From assembly GCA_002344055.1 (NCBI GenBank), contig DDTH01000008.1:41097-87948 (forward strand): a DNA stretch of 46,852 nt, written 5' to 3'. The translations under genes and the position numbers were made by a program. This stretch comes from Sphingomonadales bacterium UBA2369. GTDB taxonomy: Bacteria; Pseudomonadota; Alphaproteobacteria; Sphingomonadales; Sphingomonadaceae. The notes below the pieces were generated by a model. The model did not search any database and was not told where the DNA came from. It saw nothing but the letters and a program-made list of their open reading frames with translations. Positions 24,473 to 33,363 of the stretch are shown here, piece by piece; position 1 is the stretch's first letter, and each line of letters starts with the position of its first letter.

Positions 24473-24979
24473 TTGCGCTGCCCCTTCTGCGGACATGAAG
24501 ACAGCCAGGTGAAGGACAGCCGTCCGACCGAGGACGGCTCCGCCATTCGCCGCCGCCGCCAGTGCGAGGATTGTGGCGCGCGCTTCACCACCTTCGAACG
24601 CGCCCAGCTGCGCGAACTCACAGTCACCAAATCCGGCGGCCGCCGCGAGCCGTTCGAACGCGCCAAGCTGGAGCGCTCGCTCGAGCTCGCCTGCCGCAAG
24701 CGCGCCGTGCCGGCCGAGCGGATCGAGCGGCTGGTCAGTTCCGTGCAGCGGCAGCTGGAAACAGGCGGCGACAGCGAGGTCACTACACAGCGGATCGGCG
24801 AACTGGTGATGGAAGGGCTCAAGGGTCTCGATCCCGTCGCCTACATCCGCTTCGCCTCGGTCTATAAGGAATTCAGCGAAGCCCGCGACTTCGAGGAATT
24901 TGCCGGCCGCGTCCACAAGGCCGCCAAACGCGCGACGGCGGACGATCTGTCCTTGCCCTTCCCCAAGGACCGGAAGTGA
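24473..24979 (+). CDS. nrdR: Transcriptional repressor NrdR
   Basis: Zinc- and nucleotide-binding repressor of ribonucleotide reductase genes. The 168-residue protein starts MRCPFCGHEDSQVKDSRPTE; the zinc ribbon cysteines are at 3, 6, 31 and 34 (CPFC and CEDC), followed by an ATP-cone domain (about 49-139). The start is a TTG placed directly after the glyA stop with no gap. It overlaps the next gene by four bases (GTGA). Confidence 0.96.
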   Translation: MRCPFCGHEDSQVKDSRPTEDGSAIRRRRQCEDCGARFTTFERAQLRELTVTKSGGRREPFERAKLERSLELACRKRAVPAERIERLVSSVQRQLETGGDSEVTTQRIGELVMEGLKGLDPVAYIRFASVYKEFSEARDFEEFAGRVHKAAKRATADDLSLPFPKDRK

Positions 24980-25707
24980 GCGCAGAAGCCCCCGCCATCA
25001 TCCTCGTCCGCCCACAACTCGGGGAGAATATCGGCAAGGCGGCGCGGGCCATGCTGAATTTCGGGCTGACGGACCTGCGCCTCGTCAATCCGCGCGATGG
25101 CTGGCCGAACCCGAGCGCCGGCCCCGCCGCATCCGGCGCCGACATCGTGCTCGAGCACGCGCAGCTGTTCGAGACTGTCGCGGACGCAGTTGCCGATATC
25201 CCGAACGTCTACGCCACCACCGTGCGCAAGCGCGACCTCGTTCTTCCCGTCGTCACGCCAGAACAGGCCGCGCGGCAGATCACCGGCACCCCCGGCCGCT
25301 CCGCCATCCTGTTCGGCGCCGAACGCTCCGGCCTGGAAACCGAGGAAGCCGCGCTCGCGCAGGCTATTCTCACCGTACCGATCAACCCTGAATTCCGCTC
25401 GCTCAACCTCGCCCAGGCGGTCATCCTCGTCGCCTACGAATGGTCGAAGCATCAGACGCTCGCCATCCCCACCGAGGGTGAGGAACCGGAACCCCGCGCC
25501 CCGCACGCCCATCTGGAAGGCCTGATCGGGCATATGGACGAGGCGCTCGACGAGGCCGGCTATTTCTTCCCGCCCGACCGCACGCCCGCGACCAGAAACA
25601 CCATCCGCACCATTCTGACCAAGCCCGGCTGGTCCACGCGCGAGATTCAGGCGCTGCGCGGCATGATCCGGGCGTTGACCGCAATTCGGAACCGAAACAG
25701 GCCGTGA
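24976..25707 (+). CDS. SPOUT-family RNA 2'-O-methyltransferase (TrmJ/LasT-like)
   Basis: Predicted S-adenosylmethionine-dependent methyltransferase of the TrmH/SpoU class acting on tRNA or rRNA. The 243 residues begin with ILVRPQLGENIGKAARAMLNFGL-like sequence (motif 1 Asn-Ile-Gly), then ILFGAERSGLETEE (motif 2) and INPEFRSLNLAQAV (motif 3), which together give the knotted cofactor site. The C-terminal part (about 165-243) is a helical extension like that of TrmJ, which modifies position 32 of tRNAs. TrmJ is my best guess. The start is GTG overlapping nrdR. Confidence 0.9.
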   Translation: MSAEAPAIILVRPQLGENIGKAARAMLNFGLTDLRLVNPRDGWPNPSAGPAASGADIVLEHAQLFETVADAVADIPNVYATTVRKRDLVLPVVTPEQAARQITGTPGRSAILFGAERSGLETEEAALAQAILTVPINPEFRSLNLAQAVILVAYEWSKHQTLAIPTEGEEPEPRAPHAHLEGLIGHMDEALDEAGYFFPPDRTPATRNTIRTILTKPGWSTREIQALRGMIRALTAIRNRNRP

Positions 25708-25801
25708 CTGCGCGGCCACTCGGCCTGCCAGCATCTAAGGCTTTATCTTTCGGCTTTTTTTTGAGACAGTGTCCCGGCAGCCGACAATTAAGGGGGCAGG
25801 C

Positions 25802-26059
25802 ATGATTACAGCACTTCTGCTGACTGCGACCATCGCGACTGGCTTGGAAACGCCAATCACAATCCAGACCACCCCGAATCCGAATCGCCGGATTTGCCGC
25901 ACGCAGGAGCGCCCTGCCTCGCGCATGAGCGCCGAGCGGGTCTGCAAGACGGCTGCGGAATGGGAAGCCGAACGTCTCGCCGCACAGCGTTATGTGCAGG
26001 GTCGGCAGAATCTCTATGACGAGACCCAGCAGCGCCGCACGCCGTCCGGCGGAAACTGA
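25802..26059 (+). CDS. Small exported protein of unknown function
   Basis: An 85-residue product beginning MITALLLTATIATGLE, a short hydrophobic segment that could be a signal peptide. The remainder is polar with two cysteines (RICRTQERP and ERVCKTAAEWEAERL) and a helical, Arg/Gln-rich end. Proteins with the pattern 'CRxQERPxSRM...VCKTAAEWE' are familiar from sphingomonads, with no known function. GGGGGCAGG lies just before the ATG, which is preferred over an upstream in-frame non-ATG start 11 codons earlier. Confidence 0.72.
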   Translation: MITALLLTATIATGLETPITIQTTPNPNRRICRTQERPASRMSAERVCKTAAEWEAERLAAQRYVQGRQNLYDETQQRRTPSGGN

Positions 26060-26306
26060 TCGCGGCAGGCACGCGCTTCGCGCCCGGACCAGGATCGTGA
26101 GTTGAAGGCCCACGCGCTCCGGCGCGGCCGGTTTTGCGCGCCCGCTCGAAGGACGAGCCTTGCCGGCGGTTGACTTTTCCGCCGCTCACCGCCAAACGCC
26201 CGCCTTCGCAATTGGCCCCGCACCCCTGGTGAAGCGGTGGCCCTGCCCTCCTAACAGAGACGTAGCGCGGTCCCGGGGACGAACGAAACGCAATTGGAGT
26301 GCCATC

Positions 26307-26921
26307 ATGTCTAAGCGCAGCAGCGCCAAGTATAAGCTCGACCGCCGCATGGGCGAAAACGTCTTCGGTCGCCCGAAGTCGCCCGTCAACAAGCGCGAAT
26401 ATGGCCCCGGCCAGCACGGCCAGCGCCGCAAGAGCAAGGTTTCCGACTTCGGTCTGCAGCTTCGCGCCAAGCAGAAGCTGAAGGGCTATTATGGCGACGT
26501 GACCGAGAAGCAGTTCAAGGCCACCTACAAGGCCGCGAGCAGCATGAAGGGCGACACCGGCCAGAATCTGGTCGGCCTGATGGAGCGCCGCCTCGACGCC
26601 GTCGTCTATCGCGCCAAGTTCGCACCGACCATCTGGGCCGCGCGCCAGATCGTGAACCACGGCCACATCCGGGTGAACGGCAAGAAGCTGAACATCGCTT
26701 CCGCCAAGGTCAATGTCGGCGACGTGATCGAACTGGGTCCGAAGGCGCAGGAAATGGCTTTGGTGCTCGAGGCGCAGAGCCTCGCCGAACGCGATATCCC
26801 CGATTATATCGTCCAGGACGGCACCACCAAGGTCACCTTCAACCGCGTTCCGACGCTGGACGAAGTGCCGTACCCGGTCCGCATGGAGCCGAATCTGGTC
26901 GTCGAGTTCTATTCGCGCTGA
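26307..26921 (+). CDS. rpsD: 30S ribosomal protein S4
   Basis: Primary 16S rRNA-binding assembly protein. The 204 residues match S4: MSKRSSAKYKLDRRMGENVFG, the GPGQHGQRRKSK segment, an S4 RNA-binding domain around IWAARQIVNHGHIRVNGKK, and the C-terminal EPNLVVEFYSR. The ATG follows TTGGAG. The open frame extends upstream, but only this start fits the family. The 247-base leader before it is gene-free; a TTGACT at about 26168 is a possible -35 with no clear -10. A strong terminator follows. Confidence 0.97.
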   Translation: MSKRSSAKYKLDRRMGENVFGRPKSPVNKREYGPGQHGQRRKSKVSDFGLQLRAKQKLKGYYGDVTEKQFKATYKAASSMKGDTGQNLVGLMERRLDAVVYRAKFAPTIWAARQIVNHGHIRVNGKKLNIASAKVNVGDVIELGPKAQEMALVLEAQSLAERDIPDYIVQDGTTKVTFNRVPTLDEVPYPVRMEPNLVVEFYSR

Positions 26922-26945
26922 TTTTCGTCAGACGTCGAACAACGA

Positions 26946-26972
26946 GGGCGGTCCCGCGGGGCCGCCCTTTTT
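26946..26972 (+). terminator. Rho-independent terminator of rpsD
   Basis: GGGCGGTCC, loop CGCG, GGGCCGCCC (one G-T pair), followed by TTTTTG. It lies between the convergent ends of rpsD and the S9 peptidase gene. Confidence 0.88.
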
Positions 26973-26975
26973 GTT

Positions 26976-28904
26976 TCAGCGGATGCCGAGGCTGCTCCGC
27001 AGAAACGCATCCGTCCGCCGGAGCATGTCGGCCCGGGCCGCCGAATCCTCGAGCTGGTGGTCGAGACCCCGATAGACGATCAACTCGGACCGCCCGCCGA
27101 CATCGCGCAGCCTCGCATCCATCTGGGTGGAATGGCGGACCGGGACATTGGCATCGGTATCGCCGTGGAACATCAGCACCGGCGCGCGGATCGATCGCGC
27201 CCGGTTCGACGGGGAGCCGTCGCGCACATGCGGCCCGCTGCCGATGAACTCGCGCATCACGCGGAAATCGGACCAGCCGCGTGCTTCCTCGCGCAGATAT
27301 TCCAGATCGGTAACCGGCGCCACCGCGACCACCGCCTTGAACAGGTCGGGGCTGACCGCCGCCGCCTGCAGCGCCGCATAGCCGCCATAGGACCAGCCAA
27401 GGATGGACAGTTTGGCCGGGTCCGCACCCTGCGCGACCAGCCAGCGGCCGGCATCGCTCACATCCCCGACCGCGACCGGCCAAGAGCGGAAGCCGTTCTC
27501 CATGAACCAGGCATCACCATAACCGCCGCCGCCGCGGAAATTGGGCTGCAGCACGGCATAGCCGCGATGGGCGAGATATTGCGCGAACCAGTCGAAGCCC
27601 CATTCGTCCCGCGCGTCCGGCCCGCCATGCGGCATGACGATGGCGGGCAGCCCGCGAGCGTCGGTCGCGCCGGGCGGCAGGGTCAGATAGCCGGGGATCA
27701 TCGTCCCGTCCGCCGCCGGGAAGCGGACCGGCCGCATCTCCGCCAGCGGGACATTCTCCAGCTGCGGCCGGGCCAGCATGATCTCGCTCAGATTCTGCGC
27801 GCGTTTGTCGTAGGTGAAATAGCGGCCGGGGTCCCGGTCACTGCCCGCCCAGATCAGCAGGATATTCTCGTCGTCCGACGCGCCGACGAAGCGGATCAGC
27901 GGCAGATTGGGCAGGTTGCGCGCGACGTTGGCCGCCAGCTGCCGCATCTCGGGGTCGAAATAGACCGCCTGGCGCGTATCCTCCGCATAGGTCGCACCGA
28001 TCACGCGCCCGTGCCGTCCGATCCGCAGCACACCATCGACGTCGGCCGTGTCGCTGTCGACGAGCATCTCCTTGCGCAGCGAGCCATCGAGCGAAACGCG
28101 ATACAGCGCCAGCCGCCCGTTCAGTTTCTCCAGCGCATAAGCGACGTTCAGCGCGCCATCGACCGCTAGCGGCTGCATGCCTTCGCGCGTGGCATCGTTG
28201 AACGTGCTGAACGGGCGCCAGTCGCCGCTGTCGCTCGGGCGATAGCGATACTCGATCTCGCCCGTCCGCATCCAGGTTTCGCCGGCAAACTTGACCGCGG
28301 AATAGAGCCGGACCCGCCCTTGCCCGTCGGCGAAATAGCGCGAGGCGCGCTGGATCGGCTGCTCGGCCAGGCTCGAGCGGCCGGTGCGCGTGTCCATGCG
28401 CAGCACGCCAAGCCCCGGCAGCCGGCCCACCACTCCGGTGAAGCCGCTCATCAGCACCACGCCATCACTGCCCGGCAGCCAGCTGACGAGGCCGCGCACG
28501 TCGCGCACGCGCATCACGCCCGAGCCGTCGGCGTTGAGCGCCGCGAAACCGCTGCCGCCCGCGACATCATTCTGCACCCGCCGCAGCGCGAACAATTCGC
28601 ACAACAGCCGCTCGTTGCTCACCCAGGTGCAGCCGCTGAAGCGCTGGCTTACCCCGTCAACCGCCGTCGCCTGCACGGACTGGCCGCTCGCCAGGTCCAC
28701 GGTGAACAGACGCGCGCCCTGTCCGGCCGGAAGCGGCGCGACATAAGCGATGCGGCGGCCATCGGGCGACAGGCTGATGCTCTCGATACTCTCCCGCGCG
28801 CCGAACGCTTCGGCGGGATCGACTGGCTGCGCGACCGCAGGCGGAGCGACGAGACACGCCAGCCAGCCGGCCACTGCGAGCCGCATTGCCGCTGCCGTCC
28901 TCAC
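26976..28904 (-). CDS. Exported S9-family prolyl oligopeptidase-like serine peptidase, copy 1
   Basis: Predicted periplasmic dipeptidyl/acylaminoacyl peptidase. The 642-residue protein has a signal peptide (start to about PPAVAQP), a beta-propeller-like N-terminal half with an 'SISLSPDGRRIAYVAP' repeat, and a C-terminal alpha/beta hydrolase. The triad is in place: Ser in GWSYGGYA (about 504), Asp in MFHGDTDANVP (about 580) and His in YRGLDHQLED (about 615). HGGPDARDEWGFDWF forms the oxyanion region. The GTG start overlaps the upstream paralogue by four bases (GTGA); an ATG six codons later is an alternative. Confidence 0.92.
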   Translation of the reverse strand: MRTAAAMRLAVAGWLACLVAPPAVAQPVDPAEAFGARESIESISLSPDGRRIAYVAPLPAGQGARLFTVDLASGQSVQATAVDGVSQRFSGCTWVSNERLLCELFALRRVQNDVAGGSGFAALNADGSGVMRVRDVRGLVSWLPGSDGVVLMSGFTGVVGRLPGLGVLRMDTRTGRSSLAEQPIQRASRYFADGQGRVRLYSAVKFAGETWMRTGEIEYRYRPSDSGDWRPFSTFNDATREGMQPLAVDGALNVAYALEKLNGRLALYRVSLDGSLRKEMLVDSDTADVDGVLRIGRHGRVIGATYAEDTRQAVYFDPEMRQLAANVARNLPNLPLIRFVGASDDENILLIWAGSDRDPGRYFTYDKRAQNLSEIMLARPQLENVPLAEMRPVRFPAADGTMIPGYLTLPPGATDARGLPAIVMPHGGPDARDEWGFDWFAQYLAHRGYAVLQPNFRGGGGYGDAWFMENGFRSWPVAVGDVSDAGRWLVAQGADPAKLSILGWSYGGYAALQAAAVSPDLFKAVVAVAPVTDLEYLREEARGWSDFRVMREFIGSGPHVRDGSPSNRARSIRAPVLMFHGDTDANVPVRHSTQMDARLRDVGGRSELIVYRGLDHQLEDSAARADMLRRTDAFLRSSLGIR

Positions 28905-30916
28905 CTTATGCCGAGCGCGCCGCGCAGGAATTCGTCGGCGCGGCGCAGCATCGTCGCGCGCGCGGTCGAATCGTCGATCTGGTGATCGAGGCCGGGGAAG
29001 ACGACCAGTTCCGAACGTCCGCCCGCGCCACGCAGCCGCTCATCCATCACGCGCGACTGACGGACGCCGACATTGCGATCATTGTCGCCATGGAACATCA
29101 GCACCGGCACACGGATCGCGGCGGCATTCTGCGCCGGGGATCCTTGCTGGATGTGAGGGCCTTCGCCGAAATAGTCGCGCATGTTCGCGGCGCTGCTGAA
29201 ATTGCGCCATTCGTCGCGGGCGATGGCCAGATCGGTGACGGGCGCGATCGCGACCACCGCCTTGTAGAGGTTCGGATCGATCACCCCGGCCTGCAGCGCC
29301 GCATAACCGCCATAGGACCAGCCGACGATCGCCAGCTTGGCCGGATCGGCAATCCCTTCCGATACCAGCCAGCGGCCAGCATCGCTCACGTCGCCGATCG
29401 CGGTGCGCCAGGAGCGGAAGCCATTGTCCATGAACCAGGCGTCGCCATAGCCGGACGAGCCACGGAAATTGGGTTGCAATACGGCATAGCCGCGATGCGC
29501 GAAATATTGCGACAGCCAGTCGAAGCCCCATTCGTCGCGGGCGCCGGGACCGCCGTGCGGCATGACGATGGCGGGCAGGCCGCGCGCATTCTCCACCCCC
29601 GGCGGCAGCGTGAGGTAGCCCGGAATCTGGGTGCCGTCGCTCGCCCGGTAGGTCACCGGCCGCACGGTCGCGAGCGTCACATTTTCCAGCTGCGGCCGCG
29701 CCAGCATGATTTCGGTCAGGTTCCGCGCAGCCTTGTCGTAGATGAAATAGCGGCCGGGATCGTTATCGCTGCCCGCCCAGATCAGCAGGCGGCTCTCATC
29801 CTCGGACGCGTCCGCGAAATGGACCTGCGGCAGGTTCGGCTGCGCGCGCCGGAACATCGCCGCGATCCGCTGCAACTCCGCGTCGAAATAGACGCCCTCG
29901 CGCCGTTCATTGGCGTAGCTCGCGCCGACAACGCGATTGCCGCGGCCGATCCGCAGCAGGCTGTCGACGTCGACCGTTTCGTTCTGGACAACGACCTCTT
30001 GCCGGCCGGAGCCGTCGAGCGACATGCGATAGAGCGCGTCGCGGCCGTTGGCGCCGCGCTGGAAGACGTAGGCCACGTTCAGCGTCGGATCGACCGCGGC
30101 CGGGTAGATACCGGTGCGCGCCAGCGTGTCGTAGCGGCCGAGCGGCGCCCAGTCGCCGCCATTGGCCGGCCGGTACTGGAACTCGATGACCGGCGAATCC
30201 ATGCCCGTAGCGCCGCGCGTCCCGCGGGTCGCGCGCAGCCGGACCTGCCCGCGGCCATCGGTCAGATAGTTCACATTGTTGATGTGCGGCTGCTCGACGA
30301 TCGTGTTTCTGAGGTCGTTGGTGTTGACCCGCACGACGCCCAGCCCTTCGCGCGTGCGATTGAGCCGGGTCGGACCAGCATCGCCGCTTTCGGGGATGAA
30401 GGTCTGCGTCATCAGCACATGGTCCTGGCTGCCCGGCAGGAAATCGATGACGCTGCCACTGTAGAGCCGCGCATACATCTGATCGATCCGGTCCCGCTCG
30501 CCCAGCACCTTCACATTGCTGCCGTCGGCATTCACCGCGACGACACGCGAGATCGAGACGAGGGTCGTGCCCAGCTGCGACATGCCGAAAAGGTTGCAGA
30601 CCAGCCGCCGGTTCGAGACGAAATCGCAAGCGCTGATCTGCTGGCTGTTGCCGCTGTGGATGACCGCCTGGCTCGCCTGGCCGCCATCGACCGGTGCGAG
30701 ATAGAGCGCGCTGCCCTGCCCTGTCGTCGGCGCGACATAAGCGATGGTGCGGCCATCCGGGGAAAGCGAGATCGACTGCACCGACTCGCGCGCGCCGAAG
30801 GCGGCGGCGGGATCGGACAGGGTCTGCGGCTGGGGCTGCAACTGCGCCTGGGCAGCGGCCGGACCGGCCGCAAGCACCCATGCGGTCGTGGCGAAAAAGA
30901 GCGTTTTCTTAAGCAT
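28901..30916 (-). CDS. Exported S9-family prolyl oligopeptidase-like serine peptidase, copy 2
   Basis: A 671-residue paralogue of the downstream peptidase, first in the two-gene operon. The signal peptide is MLKKTLFFATTAWVLAAGP with a probable AAA cleavage site. The propeller-like half begins with AAFGARESVQSISLSPDGR, nearly the same as in copy 1. The hydrolase domain has GWSYGGYA (Ser about 535), MFHGDNDRNVGV (Asp) and FPGLDHQIDD (His). High similarity in the last 300 residues suggests a recent tandem duplication. It is divergent from an M28 peptidase, so three envelope peptidases cluster here; an uptake role for peptides is inferred. Confidence 0.92.
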   Translation of the reverse strand: MLKKTLFFATTAWVLAAGPAAAQAQLQPQPQTLSDPAAAFGARESVQSISLSPDGRTIAYVAPTTGQGSALYLAPVDGGQASQAVIHSGNSQQISACDFVSNRRLVCNLFGMSQLGTTLVSISRVVAVNADGSNVKVLGERDRIDQMYARLYSGSVIDFLPGSQDHVLMTQTFIPESGDAGPTRLNRTREGLGVVRVNTNDLRNTIVEQPHINNVNYLTDGRGQVRLRATRGTRGATGMDSPVIEFQYRPANGGDWAPLGRYDTLARTGIYPAAVDPTLNVAYVFQRGANGRDALYRMSLDGSGRQEVVVQNETVDVDSLLRIGRGNRVVGASYANERREGVYFDAELQRIAAMFRRAQPNLPQVHFADASEDESRLLIWAGSDNDPGRYFIYDKAARNLTEIMLARPQLENVTLATVRPVTYRASDGTQIPGYLTLPPGVENARGLPAIVMPHGGPGARDEWGFDWLSQYFAHRGYAVLQPNFRGSSGYGDAWFMDNGFRSWRTAIGDVSDAGRWLVSEGIADPAKLAIVGWSYGGYAALQAGVIDPNLYKAVVAIAPVTDLAIARDEWRNFSSAANMRDYFGEGPHIQQGSPAQNAAAIRVPVLMFHGDNDRNVGVRQSRVMDERLRGAGGRSELVVFPGLDHQIDDSTARATMLRRADEFLRGALGIR

Positions 30917-31058
30917 TTGCTTCCCCCTGATCGGGCCAAGTCAAGCACAGGGACCCCGGGGCGGCAAGGGGGGAAAGCCACCATTGCGGTGCTTGCGGCA
31001 GGGCGGCGGCTTTGCCATGACACCCCCAATACGTTCTCCACAGGAAGGCCGCCTCGTG

Positions 31059-32729
31059 ATGAAGTTGCTCGCGCTCGCTCCCCTCGCCTTGCTCGCCGGC
31101 TGCGCCGCGACCACCGGAGACGGGAGCGCATCGACGACGCCGGTCGCGCCGTCCGCCGCGCCGAACATCTCGGAAGAAACGCTTAAGCGCGTGACCCGCC
31201 AGCTGTCGGACGACAGCTTTCTCGGCCGCGCTCCGGCAACCGAGGGCGAGACGCTGACGGTCAACTACCTCACCCAGGAATTCCAGCGCGCGGGGCTGCA
31301 GCCGGGCAACAATGGCAGCTGGACGCAGGACGTGCCGCTGGTGGAGATCAATGCGACCAACAATCCGTCGCTCACCGTCACCGGCGGCGCGCAGCCGATG
31401 ACCTTCAACTACCGCGCCGACATGGTCGCCGCTTCCTATCGCGCCCAGCCTCGGGTCAGCTTCGCCGATAGCGACATCGTCTTCGTCGGCTATGGCATCA
31501 ACGCGCCCGAGCGCGGCTGGAACGATTATGAGGGCATCGACGTCCGGGGCAAGACCGTGATCATCCTGGTCAACGATCCCGACTGGCAGAGCCAGGGCAC
31601 CACCGGCACCTTCAACGGCCGGGCAATGACCTATTATGGCCGCTGGACCTACAAATATGAGGAAGCCGCCCGGCAGGGCGCCGCCGCCGCCTTCATCGTC
31701 CACGACACCGAGCCGACTTCCTATGGCTGGATGACGGTGGAGAATAGCTGGACCGGCCCGCAACTCTATATGGACGACGGCCGGGGCGGCGCGAACCAGA
31801 CCGCCGCCAACGGCTGGTTGCAGAACGCCTCGGCCCGCCGCCTGCTCGCCAGCGCCGGCCAGGATCTGGACGAGCTCACCCGGCGCGCGCAGCGCCCCGG
31901 CTTCCGCGCCGTGCCGCTGACCGGCCTGAAGGCCTCGATGACGGTCGAAAATGCGATCCGCCGCCAGGCGTCGAAGAACGTGATCGGCATCATCCCCGGC
32001 GCGACCCGGCCGGACGAATATGTGCTCTACACCGCCCATTGGGATCATCTGGGCGAATGCGCGCAGACCGGCGAGGACCGGATCTGCAACGGCGCGGTCG
32101 ATAACGCCACCGGCACCGCCGCCCTCGTCGCGCTGGCCGAGGCGCATCGCAACACGCGCCCAGACCGCACCATCGTCTTCCTGGCGGTAACCGCCGAGGA
32201 ATCGGGCCTGATCGGCTCGGCTTATTATGCCGCCAATCCGGTCTTCCCGCTGGCGAAGACGGCTGGCGGGATCAACATCGATGGGCTGCAACTGAACGGC
32301 CTCAGCCGCGACTTCATCGCGATCGGCGCGGGCAAATCGCAGCTGGACGATTACCTGCGCCGCGCGATCGATCCGCTCGGCCTCACGCTCGTCCCCGAGC
32401 CCGCGCCCGAGGCCGGCTATTATTACCGCTCCGATCATTTCAGCTTCGCCAAGCAGGGCGTGCCGATGCTCTATGCCGAAGGGGGCGAGGATCTGGTCGA
32501 GGGCGGCCGCGCGGCCGGCGAGGCGGCGTCGCGCGACTATCGCGCCAACCGCTATCACGGCGTGAACGACGAATATGACGAGAATTGGAACTGGGCCGGC
32601 GCGATCCGTGACCTGCGTGTCTATTTCGCGATCATGCAGGAATTGTCGCGCGCCGGTCAGTGGCCGGAATGGCTGCCCGGCGACGAATTCCGCGCCATCC
32701 GCGACCGCAGCGCGGCGGAGCGGCGCTAG
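31059..32729 (+). CDS. M28-family metallopeptidase lipoprotein
   Basis: Predicted zinc aminopeptidase anchored to a membrane. The 556 residues begin MKLLALAPLALLAGCAA, a signal peptide with lipobox LLAGC. A PA-like insert lies around residues 100-290 (FVGYGINAPERGWNDYEGID and AAFIVHDTEPTSYGW). The M28 domain shows the metal ligands and general base: AHWDHLGEC, GAVDNATGTAAL, TAEESGLIGS and SDHFSFAKQGVPM. The ATG is chosen with AGGAAGG upstream; the frame continues further upstream without support. It is divergent from the two S9 peptidase genes. Confidence 0.92.
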   Translation: MKLLALAPLALLAGCAATTGDGSASTTPVAPSAAPNISEETLKRVTRQLSDDSFLGRAPATEGETLTVNYLTQEFQRAGLQPGNNGSWTQDVPLVEINATNNPSLTVTGGAQPMTFNYRADMVAASYRAQPRVSFADSDIVFVGYGINAPERGWNDYEGIDVRGKTVIILVNDPDWQSQGTTGTFNGRAMTYYGRWTYKYEEAARQGAAAAFIVHDTEPTSYGWMTVENSWTGPQLYMDDGRGGANQTAANGWLQNASARRLLASAGQDLDELTRRAQRPGFRAVPLTGLKASMTVENAIRRQASKNVIGIIPGATRPDEYVLYTAHWDHLGECAQTGEDRICNGAVDNATGTAALVALAEAHRNTRPDRTIVFLAVTAEESGLIGSAYYAANPVFPLAKTAGGINIDGLQLNGLSRDFIAIGAGKSQLDDYLRRAIDPLGLTLVPEPAPEAGYYYRSDHFSFAKQGVPMLYAEGGEDLVEGGRAAGEAASRDYRANRYHGVNDEYDENWNWAGAIRDLRVYFAIMQELSRAGQWPEWLPGDEFRAIRDRSAAERR

Positions 32730-32737
32730 GCTCATTC

Positions 32738-32891
32738 ACTCCCCTTCCTGGAAGGGAGGGGCCGGGGGTGGGTCGAGCGGCAAGCGAGGCTCGATGCCTC
32801 GCTGGCCGCTGTTTGCGGCGCCTGTCGGAGTCTTTTGTGCGCGCAGACGCGCGCACCCACCTCCTGCCCCTCCCTGCAAGCAGGGGAGGGA
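32738..32891. repeat. Palindromic intergenic element, copy B (complete)
   Basis: The outer arms are small hairpins in inverted orientation: CCCCTTCC-TGG-AAGGGAGGGG near 32740-32761 and CCCCTCCCTGCAAGCAGGGG near 32867-32887. Inside these lie GGGGGTGGGT (32764) and ACCCACCTCC (32854). The core holds an AGCGAGGC/GCCTCGCT hairpin and GTGCGCGC-AGAC-GCGCGCAC at 32837-32856, preceded by GTCTTTT as in copy A. It occupies the gap between the convergent ends of the M28 peptidase gene and a small membrane protein gene, so it may also end transcription from both sides. Confidence 0.8.
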
Positions 32892-32896
32892 CTAAG

Positions 32897-33277
32897 CTAA
32901 GAATTGATCTTGCGACCGAACACCGGACGGGGTGCTGGGGTCTCCGGCGCCGCCTCGGCGGGCGCAGGGCGATCGCCGCGGTTGGCCATATAGCGCTTGA
33001 TCGCCGCATCGGCGTCGAATTCCGGCTCGCTTTCGACCGCGATCTCGCGCTTTGCCTTGGGCGAACTGTGCTTGAGCAGCGCGCGGATGATGATCGAGAC
33101 GGCGCCGATCCCGCACAGGAACGCCAGGGCGGCCGGACCGAACCAGTCCACCTCCCGCCCCCCATTGCCGCGCACGATATAGGCCATCGCCCCGAACAGG
33201 ATCGCCAGGCCGATCGCCGGGATCGCGCGGGCGACGCCGAGCAGCATGGCGGAGGTCGAGGGCTGGGCAGCGGCCAT
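32897..33277 (-). CDS. Small membrane protein of unknown function
   Basis: A 126-residue product with two hydrophobic segments (LGVARAIPAIGLAILFGAMA and ALAFLCGIGAVSIIIRALL) and a charged C-terminal half containing DADAAIKRYMANR and a Pro/Ala-rich end (VFGRKINS). The pattern is familiar from sphingomonad genomes without known function. The start MAAAQPSTSAML is preferred over an ATG ten codons upstream because the hydrophobic segment follows more naturally; there is no strong ribosome site for either. It is divergent from agmatine deiminase and its end lies a few bases from repeat copy B. Confidence 0.65.
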   Translation of the reverse strand: MAAAQPSTSAMLLGVARAIPAIGLAILFGAMAYIVRGNGGREVDWFGPAALAFLCGIGAVSIIIRALLKHSSPKAKREIAVESEPEFDADAAIKRYMANRGDRPAPAEAAPETPAPRPVFGRKINS

Positions 33278-33363
33278 GGCACCCGGATAGCGCACAAGCC
33301 TTAACAAGCCGCTGATCGCGCCCGGCCCTTCCGCGCGGCGCGCGGGCCTCTATATGCCGCCGC

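Noticed and set aside
22886..24916. Long open frame antisense to rpiB, glyA and nrdR
   Set aside because: Mirror of three well-defined genes with no recognisable motif.
25761..25789. TTGAGA, 17 bases, ACAATT as a promoter for the small exported protein
   Set aside because: It would put the transcript start within about ten bases of the ATG, overlapping the ribosome site, so a functional promoter is unlikely.
26060..26306. Structured leader or riboswitch before rpsD
   Set aside because: No known riboswitch core or conserved S4 leader structure could be recognised; only a possible -35 at about 26168.
28886..31186. Open frame of over 760 codons antisense to the S9 peptidases
   Set aside because: It is the shadow of two real genes with clear active sites, has low-complexity composition and no start with a ribosome site.
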